From Symploca sp. SIO2E9 (lineage in GTDB: Bacteria > Cyanobacteriota > Cyanobacteriia > Cyanobacteriales > Coleofasciculaceae), in the NCBI GenBank assembly GCA_010692645.1, contig JAAHGS010000020.1, positions 12,574-76,573 of the forward strand: a stretch of 64,000 nt of DNA, given 5' to 3'. The position numbers were made by a program, and so were the translations under genes. Shown here in pieces: positions 8,809-16,240 of this stretch (position 1 is the first letter of the stretch; every line of letters starts with the position of its first letter). Under the pieces are notes generated by a model, which searched no databases, was not told the DNA's origin, and worked only from the letters and a program-made list of their open reading frames with translations.

Positions 8809-11112
8809 ATGACTAATATAGAAGACTTCCAAAAAAACAACAATTATTACTTACAAGCTGCAATGCGTTGGTTGGTACTCCTTTTGGAGCAGAACACTAA
8901 AAGAGAAGGGACAACTGCGGCTCAATTAGTGGAAGCAGAAAGCACGATGATAGCAGCAGAGAAAATCGAACCCGTGCCAGCCTTGATAAGACTCAGACAG
9001 CAACTGAAGTTATCCCAGTTTGAAACGAACCTCTTGCTGCTGTGCGTCGGCATGGAATTGAACCAAAACATTCCCCAGTTATGTGCTTTAATTAAGGGGA
9101 ACAAAGGTAACTATCCGACCTTTTATCTCGCCTTTGTGATTTTCGAGGCTCCAGCTTGGGATATCGTTTCTCCCGAAAGACCCCTGCGTTATTGGCAACT
9201 GATCGAAATTTTTCAGTCTGGGGCCGATCCCTTGATGACTAGTCCGCTGCGCGCCGATGAAAAAATTGTCAATTATATCAAGGGGTTAAACTATTTAGAC
9301 GATCGCCTAGCAAAGTTGGTATTGCCATGGAGGGCAACGGCAAACAGCGATACTCAAAAGGAAAAATCGCTGCCACCTTCTCAGGAAGAAGCAGTCAGAG
9401 GAATAATTAACCAATTCCAGGATAACACAGATGTACGCCAGCCGCTAGCGATCGAACTGTTGGGAGCCGATACTGCTAGCAAACAACTAGTAGCCTGGCA
9501 GGTTTGCCAGCGTTTGAATCTGGAACTCTATCGCTTGCCCATCGCCTTACTACCAACGGAGAGTCAGGTCTTGGAAACTATAGCACGCTTGTGGGAGCGG
9601 GAAAGCCTGCTGGAGCGGGTGGCGCTTTATTTAGACGTACTCTCTGGCGAAGATTATATCACTCAGGGGCAAATGGCAGCATTCTATCGTTTTTTGGCGC
9701 GGGGGAATGGCTGCTTTTTTATCGACATCTACGATAAAACTTCAGCTTTAGAAGGGGAAAGCTGGAGCTGGGATATTACCAAACCGACATCGGGAGAACA
9801 AATACAAGCCTGGGAGAGGGCTTTGGGTACTGCAAGTCGCGGCCTGATCATGCCTCTGGTAGGGCAGTTTAACTTAAATATTGCCGAAATTGAGAAAGTT
9901 GTCCGCAAAGTGTTGCCCCCCAAGCGCCAACCTGTAGAGTGTAGAGAAGAGGTGAAGGTTGAGCAGGAGCTGGTTACGCCAACGGTTCCTAATTTAAATT
10001 TGATAGAGTTGACGAGTGCAGACCAGGGGCGCGGACGCTTCGAGTTAATCGGCATACCAAATACGATAACACAGAGAGTAACCGAAACAGAGACAGAGGT
10101 GAGCGAAAAAAGGCGTGGGGAAATAAGTAAGCAGACGCCCAGACGCCCAGACGCCCAGACGCGGAGAATTGAAATCCCACGCAAAATTTCGTTCACCCCA
10201 GAGAGAGTAACTGAATACCAGGATATCGACCAGGTTTCGCCACCACCCCAGGAGGATGACTCCTTATTAAAGCAACTGTGGGATGGTTGTCTGGAAATAA
10301 CCCGTCCCAAATTAGAGACTCTGGCACAGCGCATAGATGTGAAAGCGGGTTGGCAGGATCTTGTCTTGCCAGCAGACGAGATGGCTCTGTTGCATCAAAT
10401 TGCCAAGCAAGTGCGACAGCGAGGTAAAGTCTATCAAGAGTGGGGTTTTCACCAGCGGATGAATAGAGGTAAGGGGATAAGTGCCTTATTTGCTGGCGAA
10501 AGCGGTACGGGGAAAACTATGGCGGCAGAAGTTATTGCTAAGGATCTGGGCTTACATCTATATCGAATAGACTTGGCAACGGTGGTGAGTAAGTATATAG
10601 GTGAGACGGAGAAGAATTTGCGTCGCCTGTTTGATGCAGCCGAAGATGGTGGGGCGATTCTGTTTTTTGATGAAGCCGATGCTTTGTTTGGCAAGCGCTC
10701 AGAAGTAAAAGATGCCCATGATCGGTATGCGAATATAGAGATTAACTATTTATTGCAGCGTCTGGAAGCTTATCGCGGTTTGGCGATTCTGGCTACCAAT
10801 AAGAAAAGTTCTATAGATAAGGCGTTCCTGCGCCGTTTGCGTTTTATTATTAATTTTCCCTTTCCTGGGGTGGCAGAGCGTGCCAAAATTTGGCAGAAGG
10901 TATTCCCGAAAGAAACGCCTAGAGAGGAGCTGGACTGGGAGCGCTTGAGCCGATTTAATTTTACAGGAGGTAATGTACATAGTATTGCTTTGAATGCGGC
11001 GTTTATGGCCGCCGAAGCAGGTAAATCGGTGACGATGGATTTTGTGTTGAGTGCAGCGCGGATGGAATTTAAGAAGCTGGACAAGCTGGTAAATGAGGCT
11101 GATTTTCGGTAG
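8809..11112 (+). CDS. AAA+ ATPase of the injection system (Pvc15/Afp15-like)
   Basis: Translation from the ATG at 8809 gives 767 aa; a GTG at 8725 would add 28 unconserved-looking residues. The C-terminal third is a classical AAA+ module: Walker A GESGTGKTMAAE, Walker B AILFFDEADALFG, sensor region LAILATNKKSS and arginine finger FLRRLRF. The N-terminal 500 residues resemble the winged-helix and degenerate ATPase region of eCIS ATPases. In PVC and Afp the homologue is needed for particle assembly. Residues 470-485 hold a PDAQTRR-type stretch encoded by a 9-bp repeat array. It is the last gene of this arm; the next gene is on the opposite strand. Confidence 0.92.
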   Translation: MTNIEDFQKNNNYYLQAAMRWLVLLLEQNTKREGTTAAQLVEAESTMIAAEKIEPVPALIRLRQQLKLSQFETNLLLLCVGMELNQNIPQLCALIKGNKGNYPTFYLAFVIFEAPAWDIVSPERPLRYWQLIEIFQSGADPLMTSPLRADEKIVNYIKGLNYLDDRLAKLVLPWRATANSDTQKEKSLPPSQEEAVRGIINQFQDNTDVRQPLAIELLGADTASKQLVAWQVCQRLNLELYRLPIALLPTESQVLETIARLWERESLLERVALYLDVLSGEDYITQGQMAAFYRFLARGNGCFFIDIYDKTSALEGESWSWDITKPTSGEQIQAWERALGTASRGLIMPLVGQFNLNIAEIEKVVRKVLPPKRQPVECREEVKVEQELVTPTVPNLNLIELTSADQGRGRFELIGIPNTITQRVTETETEVSEKRRGEISKQTPRRPDAQTRRIEIPRKISFTPERVTEYQDIDQVSPPPQEDDSLLKQLWDGCLEITRPKLETLAQRIDVKAGWQDLVLPADEMALLHQIAKQVRQRGKVYQEWGFHQRMNRGKGISALFAGESGTGKTMAAEVIAKDLGLHLYRIDLATVVSKYIGETEKNLRRLFDAAEDGGAILFFDEADALFGKRSEVKDAHDRYANIEINYLLQRLEAYRGLAILATNKKSSIDKAFLRRLRFIINFPFPGVAERAKIWQKVFPKETPREELDWERLSRFNFTGGNVHSIALNAAFMAAEAGKSVTMDFVLSAARMEFKKLDKLVNEADFR
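10131..10164 (+). repeat. 9-bp tandem repeat inside the ATPase gene
   Basis: About three and a half copies of the 9-bp unit CAGACGCCC lie in frame and encode repeated Pro-Asp-Ala/Arg residues in the linker before the AAA+ module. The unit resembles the GGAGACGC array in the 3.6-kb gap. Confidence 0.8.
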
Positions 11113-11205
11113 AAAAATCAATTCAAAATTCAAAACGGTAATTCATCTAAAGCAACTGTTGATTAACCTTCACGCCAGAAAGAGTCGAGGTGGTTACCGG
11201 GGTGA

Positions 11206-11910
11206 TTAATCCATTAACTGTTGGACAAAGGCTTGATGCTCTGGGGAATTGATTCCCGAGAGCAAGGTTGCCAAAACCCGTTGCAGATCCCCTTGGAGCA
11301 TCGCTGACCCGTCCAGCCACAATCCGGGAAATACTTGAGAACAAATCAGTCCCTCAGGATCGGGTAACAAGGAAATATAATCACCATCGTTTAAACGAAA
11401 CCAATCAATTTTTTGTTCAAATACTTGCCAAACAATGTATTCCTGTACGCTATTGCGCCGATAAGCACGCTTCTTATCTCCCAGATCGATCGCTGCACTA
11501 CTAGCCGCTATTTCTACCAATAATTCTGGCGCTCCTTGCAAGTATCCATCTTCACTTAGGGTAGAGTTGCCCCCACTTTCTGGATTAATTAGCAAAACGC
11601 CATCGGGTTGCGGTTCATTGTCCCGATCCAAACGGACAGTGGGTTCAATTCCCATTTGTACCAGGGGTGTAGCAGCTTGATAAACTCCCAGCCAGGTGAT
11701 TAAACGTCCGTGGGGTTGAGCATGAGGTTGAAAACGTAGGGGTGATGCCAAGTAAACTATTCCTTCTACCAGTTCGGCTTTTTTTAGTTCTGGCATGGCG
11801 TTGTAACGACGCTCGAATTCGCGGGAGGTTAAGCGATCGCCGTTTTCTAATGGTGGCAAATGTCGAGCGGGTGCGAACACAGAAGTTAATGGTAAGGGCT
11901 CTGAAGTCAT
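11206..11910 (-). CDS. Uma2-family putative endonuclease (DUF820)
   Basis: The 234-aa product matches the Uma2 family of PD-(D/E)XK-fold proteins abundant in cyanobacteria. Likely catalytic residues are the Asp in EPQPDGVLL, the Glu in APELLVEIAASS and the Lys in DLGDKKRAYRR, followed by VQEYIVWQ. It opens with TSEPLPLTSVFAPARHLPPL, a leader also found in two relics nearby. It lies between the two eCIS arms on the opposite strand to the ATPase gene, so it is probably a stand-alone cargo gene. The biological role of Uma2 proteins is poorly defined. Confidence 0.9.
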   Translation of the reverse strand: MTSEPLPLTSVFAPARHLPPLENGDRLTSREFERRYNAMPELKKAELVEGIVYLASPLRFQPHAQPHGRLITWLGVYQAATPLVQMGIEPTVRLDRDNEPQPDGVLLINPESGGNSTLSEDGYLQGAPELLVEIAASSAAIDLGDKKRAYRRNSVQEYIVWQVFEQKIDWFRLNDGDYISLLPDPEGLICSQVFPGLWLDGSAMLQGDLQRVLATLLSGINSPEHQAFVQQLMD

Positions 11911-11996
11911 CTTGACCTACTTCGTCTTAATATGTGCGCTTTACCGCTAAAAATATTCTACTATCAATCCCATTGTTTATCAATATTGCTCCCACA

Positions 11997-12235
11997 AAAA
12001 GCCGTCACGCGAAGGACGGGGCTTGAATCCCATATTTTTGGTCAAGGGTGATACTAATGGTAAAAGAAGCGGCAAACCTAGATTCAAAGCTAAACACCGT
12101 TATCGTACTTTTGTATTTCCAAGAGTTAAAGCCGACTGCCTTCAACAAAATCGGGTAACGTTGCCTAAACTAGGCGACATCAAGCTTATTCAGCATCGCC
12201 CAATCCCGGACCTTAGTGAAAATGATAATTATTCT
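11997..12235 (+). pseudogene. Relic of an IS200/IS605-type tnpB transposon
   Basis: Bases 12041-12220 encode KRSGKPRFKAKHRYRTFVFP and, further on, LPKLGDIKLIQHRPIPD. These match the N-terminal third of TnpB (OrfB) proteins. The catalytic RuvC half and zinc finger are missing. Upstream at 11997-12031, a hairpin-forming GCCGTC/GACGG stem followed by GGGGCTTGAATCCC resembles sequence usually found at the ends of such elements. It is a decayed fragment and not a functional gene. Confidence 0.7.
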
Positions 12236-12334
12236 TGAAGCATTCGCCAAGAATAGGGAAAACTGCAAGGATTGTTAAGCCTAGTGATTAGCTATCTTCT
12301 TGCTGGGGACATGATAAGACAATTCCCTATACGA

Positions 12335-12414
12335 AGGCGATCGCAATTTTCTAACGGTGGCAAATGTCGAGCGGGTGCGAACACAAAAGTTAATGGTAAG
12401 GGGTCTGAAGTCAT
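12335..12414 (-). pseudogene. Relic of the 5' end of a Uma2 gene
   Basis: On the minus strand this 80-bp stretch encodes TSDPLPLTFVFAPARHLPPL, nearly the same as residues 2-21 of the Uma2 protein at 11206-11910. It even retains an ATG (codon at 12412-12414). Similarity stops after about 27 codons. It is a fragment of a second, otherwise deleted copy. Confidence 0.78.
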
Positions 12415-12495
12415 CATTTATGAATAACCCAACCTACTATATAATTTTGACATCTCTGCACTTTGAAAAACGCCGATTCTAAAGAGCGCACCCAA

Positions 12496-12753
12496 ATGAA
12501 TCTAAATTTGAGAATAAGTGAGATAGTAATTGGGGAAGGTGTTGACGTGCCGCGCAGTATGCGTCGGGTATTGCAAGCTGCTGTCGAAACTGAATTAACC
12601 CGCCTGTTAGCAGAAAAGGGCTTGCCGCATAATCTGGAAAAAGGTGCTGGGATACCAGGTATGCAAGTCGATCTGGAATTAAAGGGGAAAACTAGTCCGG
12701 ATCACCTAGGAAAGATGGTGGCCCAATCCATTTACGCAGAATTAACTAAATAA
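12496..12753 (+). CDS. Small conserved-looking protein upstream of the eCIS effector
   Basis: The 85-aa product from the ATG at 12496 (a TTG at 12463 would add 11 residues) contains LRISEIVIGEGVDVPRSMRR and ends with DHLGKMVAQSIYAELTK. I do not recognise a named family. It lies 37 bp upstream of the DUF4157 gene on the same strand, so the two are probably co-transcribed. Small proteins next to eCIS cargo can act as loading factors or chaperones, but nothing in the sequence proves that here. Confidence 0.72.
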   Translation: MNLNLRISEIVIGEGVDVPRSMRRVLQAAVETELTRLLAEKGLPHNLEKGAGIPGMQVDLELKGKTSPDHLGKMVAQSIYAELTK

Positions 12754-12790
12754 TATCGAGTTCGTTATAGATAGAAAGGAAAGAAAAAAA

Positions 12791-14017
12791 ATGACTCGTC
12801 AATATGATGTTCGCAGAAGCAGTCAGTCCCCCAAGAAAGACGCCGACAACTGGATATTGCAAAGGACTGCGGTGCGATCGCTACCAGCAAAAACAGTGAC
12901 ATCCCAAACAAAATCACCAGCAGGCGATCGCTCAAGCATTAATCTGGACTTGATGCAGATACCAGTAAGCAATTACTCGGCTATTCCTTCCCCATTGCAG
13001 ACAGTAGCCCAAAGCGATCGCAAAACCCCACTCCAGCGCCAGGAGGAAGAAAAGAAAACTGAAAACAATACAGGGCTGCCAGATCGCCTCAAGGAAGGGA
13101 TAGAAAGTATGTCTGGTTTTGATCTCTCAGGGGTGCGCGTTAACTACAACTCGCCCAAACCAGCGCGAGTAAATGCCCATGCTTATACCCAAGGGCAAGC
13201 GATCGAAGTTGCACCGGGGCAGGAGCGGCATTTGGCCCACGAGGCATGGCATGTGGTGCAGCAGATGCAGGGGCGGGTGAGACCCACCATGCAAATGAAA
13301 GGAGGGGTGAAAGTTAACGATGATGCAGGTTTGGAGAAAGAGGCGAATGTTATGGGCAAGAAAGCTCAATTTCTTTTCAATAATGTCATGTCCGTTCAAT
13401 CGAAGGCTTATCCGAAATCACCAAAAAGTGTCCATGTTAGTCCACCAATACAGAGGAATGGAGAAAAAGCACAACCGCCTATGGTTGCCAAAGAACCATC
13501 CTGGATGTACAAAACAGGATTGTTTTTTAATACCCTCGCTAATATGCCTGATCATAATCAACTCGCAACAGGAGTTGCCAAACATACAGGTTTTCTAATG
13601 GGATTTTCAAAACTTACTATGGCGCATAGAGAATATCAAAAGACAGGACAACTCAACAAAGAAATATTAACGAATACCACAGCAGGTTTAAGTTACATCA
13701 CTGAAGGGATTGGAGAAAGCTTTCATCTAGCAGACACCCCTATAAAGCCATTACATCCTAATCTCCTGAAAATTGCGCCCTTAGCAGGTGCCGTTGCAGA
13801 TTTCAGTCAAATACCGAAATATATTGATGAGAAGGACTATATCAGTACAGCAATGTATGGTTCATTGGGATCAGCTAACCTAATGATGTTAAAACCGCAC
13901 CCAGGATTACCGAAAAAGTTAGCTTTAGGATTCGGTCTTGGACTCTTTATCCTAAAAGAAGTTAAGCCATATATCCAACAACAAATTCAAGCAAGAAACC
14001 AGGAGAAGGCATCATGA
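12791..14017 (+). CDS. DUF4157 (eCIS-core) protein, putative injected effector
   Basis: The 408-aa product has three parts. Residues 1-62 form a polar leader (DADNWILQRTAVRSLPAKTV). Residues 95-165 are the DUF4157 domain (LPDRLKEGIESMSGFDLSGV, then AHEAWHVVQQMQGRVRPTMQ) with the zinc-protease signature H150-E151-A-W-H154. Residues 230-400 are a hydrophobic, Gly-rich helical C-terminus (FFNTLANMPDHNQLATGVAK, then LALGFGLGLFILKEVKPYI). DUF4157 is a known marker of proteins carried by eCIS particles. The C-terminal activity is not recognisable; its hydrophobic stretches would suit membrane insertion. The N-terminal leader recurs at 14302, implying modular exchange. Confidence 0.88.
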   Translation: MTRQYDVRRSSQSPKKDADNWILQRTAVRSLPAKTVTSQTKSPAGDRSSINLDLMQIPVSNYSAIPSPLQTVAQSDRKTPLQRQEEEKKTENNTGLPDRLKEGIESMSGFDLSGVRVNYNSPKPARVNAHAYTQGQAIEVAPGQERHLAHEAWHVVQQMQGRVRPTMQMKGGVKVNDDAGLEKEANVMGKKAQFLFNNVMSVQSKAYPKSPKSVHVSPPIQRNGEKAQPPMVAKEPSWMYKTGLFFNTLANMPDHNQLATGVAKHTGFLMGFSKLTMAHREYQKTGQLNKEILTNTTAGLSYITEGIGESFHLADTPIKPLHPNLLKIAPLAGAVADFSQIPKYIDEKDYISTAMYGSLGSANLMMLKPHPGLPKKLALGFGLGLFILKEVKPYIQQQIQARNQEKAS

Positions 14018-14301
14018 TAAATACGGCTTATATCAAGTTCGGTAGAATACTTACACTTCGCTGGCAACAAGGCAGTCTCGATGAAAAAAATTTTTTCACT
14101 CACCACCATGCATGAAAATCAATCTCTCCTGACTCCTGACTCCTGACTCCTATTTTCAAGTCAGAAGGGAATTATAACTGTTTATCCTAACTTGATATTA
14201 CATGGAACGAAAAGACACCGGCGAAAAATAGTGCGATCGCCGATCTTGTAGTGCGATCGCTACTCTTGTAGGTGGGATAAAGAATAGGATTATGGAAAAA
14301 T
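14018..14301 (+). other. 284-bp gap with short tandem repeat and HIP1 sites
   Basis: The gap holds a heptamer array (GACTCCT, three to four copies, about 14131-14152) and two GTGCGATCGC-containing stretches in near-repeat (TAGTGCGATCGC followed by CTTGTAG, about 14229-14271). No gene and no convincing promoter are seen. Confidence 0.6.
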
Positions 14302-14556
14302 ATGACTTGTCAATATGATACTCGCAGAAGCAATGAATCCCCCCAGAAGGATGCTGACAATTGGATACTGCAACGCACTGCAGTGCGATCGCTACCAGCA
14401 AAAACAGTGACATCCCAAACAAAATCACCAGCAGGCGATCGCTCAGGTATTAAACTGGACTTGATGGAGATACCCGTCAGCAATTACAACGTTCAGACTT
14501 CTCAAAGAGCAACCAGGCGGAAAACCGACGACTCTGCTCGTCCCTGCAAACCATAA
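14302..14556 (+). pseudogene. Truncated second copy of the eCIS effector leader
   Basis: The 84-aa frame repeats the first 62 residues of the upstream DUF4157 protein (DADNWILQRTAVRSLPAKTV is identical). It then leaves the family and stops after 22 unrelated residues, before any DUF4157 domain. A 63-base stretch (14383-14445) is identical to 12872-12934, while flanking sequence is clearly diverged. It is best read as an effector gene that lost its body, or as a leftover leader cassette. Expression as a short peptide cannot be excluded. Confidence 0.8.
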
Positions 14557-14565
14557 GCGGAAGGA

Positions 14566-14745
14566 ATGGGAGGTGTATTCAGAGCAGGGGGAGGAGTTGA
14601 GGAAGAGAAGAAAATGGAGGAAAAGGAAAAAGCAACGATCTTGGAGAGTCAAGAAGCGAAAGAGTTGAGAAAAAGGTCACCAGAGAGAGGGAAAGAAAAG
14701 CGAGGCGAGAGCGGGGAGCCGGATAAGAGAAGGAAGATGGAATAA
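14566..14745 (+). CDS. Possible 59-aa charged small ORF
   Basis: An ATG preceded by GGAAGGA opens a 59-codon frame (MGGVFRAGGGVEEEKKMEEK onward) very rich in Glu, Lys and Arg. It resembles the composition of the low-complexity protein at 4511-7417 and matches nothing else I recognise. It may be debris of the lost effector body rather than a gene. Confidence 0.28.
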   Translation: MGGVFRAGGGVEEEKKMEEKEKATILESQEAKELRKRSPERGKEKRGESGEPDKRRKME

Positions 14746-14901
14746 GTCGCGAAACTACCACTGAAAGCCCGAGGGGTGATCGCTTCGCGGCACGTGGCTC
14801 TTTCTCCGTAACACAATACAACTGTAGAATACTGGAGCAATCATTGCCTACCAACCTGCAAGCTTTGAGTCCCAAACTTTGTTTTAAAAGAAGAATTGCT
14901 A

Positions 14902-15234
14902 ATGGATGCCTCCCAACATCCCATAGAACCTCCTTACTTCGAGATTCTAACACCAACAGGGGTAAGAATCCGCACCACTCCTTCTTACTGGGCTAAGATT
15001 GTTACCTTGAAGCATCCAATTATCAAGGGACGGGAAGAGTTCGTTAAACTGGTCTTGCAAGAACCAATAGAAGTGCGCCGAAGTCGGAGCGATCCGATGG
15101 TGTACCTTTATTACAAAGACGAACCGCCTTATTTTCTCTGTGTTGTAGCAAGACACTTAAATGGAGAAGGGTTTATCATCACGGTATATCGAACTGACAA
15201 AATCAAGCGAGGAGAACCTGTATGGACGCCTTAA
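14902..15234 (+). CDS. RelE/EndoU-like (PBECR or DUF4258-type) putative nuclease
   Basis: Starting at the ATG at 14902 the product is 110 aa. It has the pattern of small RNase-fold proteins common in cyanobacteria: YWAKIVTLKHPIIKGREEFV, VLQEPIEVRRSRSDPMVYLYY, then YFLCVVARHLNGEGFIITVYR and DKIKRGEPVW. His, Arg, Ser and Tyr positions fit the phage-barnase-EndoU-colicin-RelE type, but the assignment is by eye. The next gene overlaps it by 13 bp and encodes a DUF2283 protein, an arrangement seen in toxin-antitoxin-like pairs. Its place just behind a decapitated effector leader also fits a stranded toxin module. Confidence 0.7.
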   Translation: MDASQHPIEPPYFEILTPTGVRIRTTPSYWAKIVTLKHPIIKGREEFVKLVLQEPIEVRRSRSDPMVYLYYKDEPPYFLCVVARHLNGEGFIITVYRTDKIKRGEPVWTP

Positions 15235-15428
15235 AAATTTACTACGACGAACAAGGTAAAACGCTTACAGTTTGGTTTGATGACCCCAACAAAGAATTTA
15301 TCGCCGAAGAAGTTAGAGAAGATGTTACTTTGATTAAAGATAAAGATAGCCGCCTCATTGGGTTTGAGCGCCTGAACTACAGCCTAGAAAACCCAGATGC
15401 ATTGCAAGTAGAGTTCCTCACTGTTTAG
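15222..15428 (+). CDS. DUF2283 family protein, putative antitoxin partner
   Basis: This 68-aa protein begins MDALKIYYDEQGKTLTVWF and has the DUF2283 pattern of a short beta-sheet protein ending in IGFERLNYSLENP. It overlaps the nuclease-like gene by 13 bases, so the pair is almost certainly translationally coupled. DUF2283 proteins often accompany DUF4258-type partners in cyanobacteria and are proposed to be antitoxins. No experimental basis is visible here. Confidence 0.78.
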   Translation: MDALKIYYDEQGKTLTVWFDDPNKEFIAEEVREDVTLIKDKDSRLIGFERLNYSLENPDALQVEFLTV

Positions 15429-15479
15429 GAGAAGCTGGAGAACAATCAACCCTTGCGCCGCATTGAGGAATCATTTGTC

Positions 15480-15556
15480 CAAAGGCGATCGCCATTTTTA
15501 AAGGTGGCAAATGTCGAGGGGGTGGGAACACAGAGGTTAATGATAAGGGCTGCTTA
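15480..15556 (-). pseudogene. Second relic of the 5' end of a Uma2 gene
   Basis: The minus strand encodes LSLTSVFPPPRHLPPL followed by frame-damaged sequence with the same GCGATCGCC site as the intact gene at 11830-11850. Matches to the gene and to the 12335-12414 relic are strong over about 70 bases and stop abruptly. It abuts the PAAR-like gene. Confidence 0.7.
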
Positions 15557-15991
15557 TTAAGCACCTTTAACTTTGAGATTGGTAGTAATAAAACTACCAG
15601 TACCCGAGTATTGAGAAGTCGCATCGGGAATTGGTGGTCCTGGACCCGGTGGCGGTTGCTGCGCTGGCACCATCACTTGAAACTTAGCAGTGAAAGTACT
15701 CCCTTTGAGCAACACAGGTTTGCCACCAGACTTATTTTTTTTAGCTTTTTGATTAGCTCCCAACGATTGAATCGAGAGAGTACCTACACCTGGTATACTG
15801 TATACTGGAGTCATATACATACAACCAGGTACGATCACTTTTTTCTCATCCCCATCCACACAAACAGGCTTGCCATTAATCAAGTCCTTACCAGTTCCCA
15901 CCAGCGTACCCGGTAGCGGCACCACAGTTGCCGGACCAAAGGTAGGATTAAACATCGCCTTATCCCCTGTAACCAGAATAAAATCAGCCAT
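15557..15991 (-). CDS. PAAR-like spike tip protein of the injection system
   Basis: The 144-aa product has the Gly/Pro/Val-rich short-strand pattern of PAAR-like tips: GDKAMFNPTFGPATVVPLPG, CVDGDEKKVIVPGCMYMTPV, then PVLLKGSTFTAKFQVMVPAQ and a Pro-rich C-terminus. PAAR-type proteins sharpen the spike that pierces the target membrane. The gene is the last of the minus-strand arm, downstream of the spike and hub genes, which fits the role. A 249-bp gap separates it from the spike gene. The family is assigned from pattern and context. Confidence 0.65.
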   Translation of the reverse strand: MADFILVTGDKAMFNPTFGPATVVPLPGTLVGTGKDLINGKPVCVDGDEKKVIVPGCMYMTPVYSIPGVGTLSIQSLGANQKAKKNKSGGKPVLLKGSTFTAKFQVMVPAQQPPPGPGPPIPDATSQYSGTGSFITTNLKVKGA

Positions 15992-16240
15992 GAAGCACTA
16001 CAAAATTAAGTAAGGGTTGCTGAAATTTGTCCATTGATTCTGGTTTTGAAGTAATAAGTAATAAGTAATAAGTAATAAGTAATAAGTCAAGAGTTCATTA
16101 GGAATTCCCCGGTTAAAGCGCAAGGTTTTTGAGCGAAAAGATACAATTTCCTGGCAATCATGATGGCATAAAATGATGGAAAGCCTTGTCTGGCATAGCT
16201 TCTACTAGCTCGACGGAAACAAGTGTATCCCGCAAACTGC
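15992..16240 (-). other. 249-bp gap with a TAATAAG heptamer array
   Basis: Bases 16051-16088 contain about five tandem copies of the 7-bp unit GTAATAA. The rest (16089-16240) has no convincing ORF. The segment at 16120-16230 is GC-balanced and could be decayed coding sequence, but no family is recognisable. Confidence 0.65.

Noticed and set aside
9729-10334. 201-aa minus-strand ORF inside the ATPase gene
   Set aside because: It is antisense to a protein with intact AAA+ motifs; its Ser/Arg-rich sequence is typical of a shadow frame.
12023-12238. 71-aa ORF as an intact gene
   Set aside because: The sequence is only the N-terminal part of TnpB and lacks the catalytic half, so it is listed as a relic.
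14579-14956. 125-aa minus-strand ORF near the effector relic
   Set aside because: It is Ser/Leu/Pro-rich and the complement of an E/K/R-rich stretch. It also overlaps the start of the nuclease-like gene.
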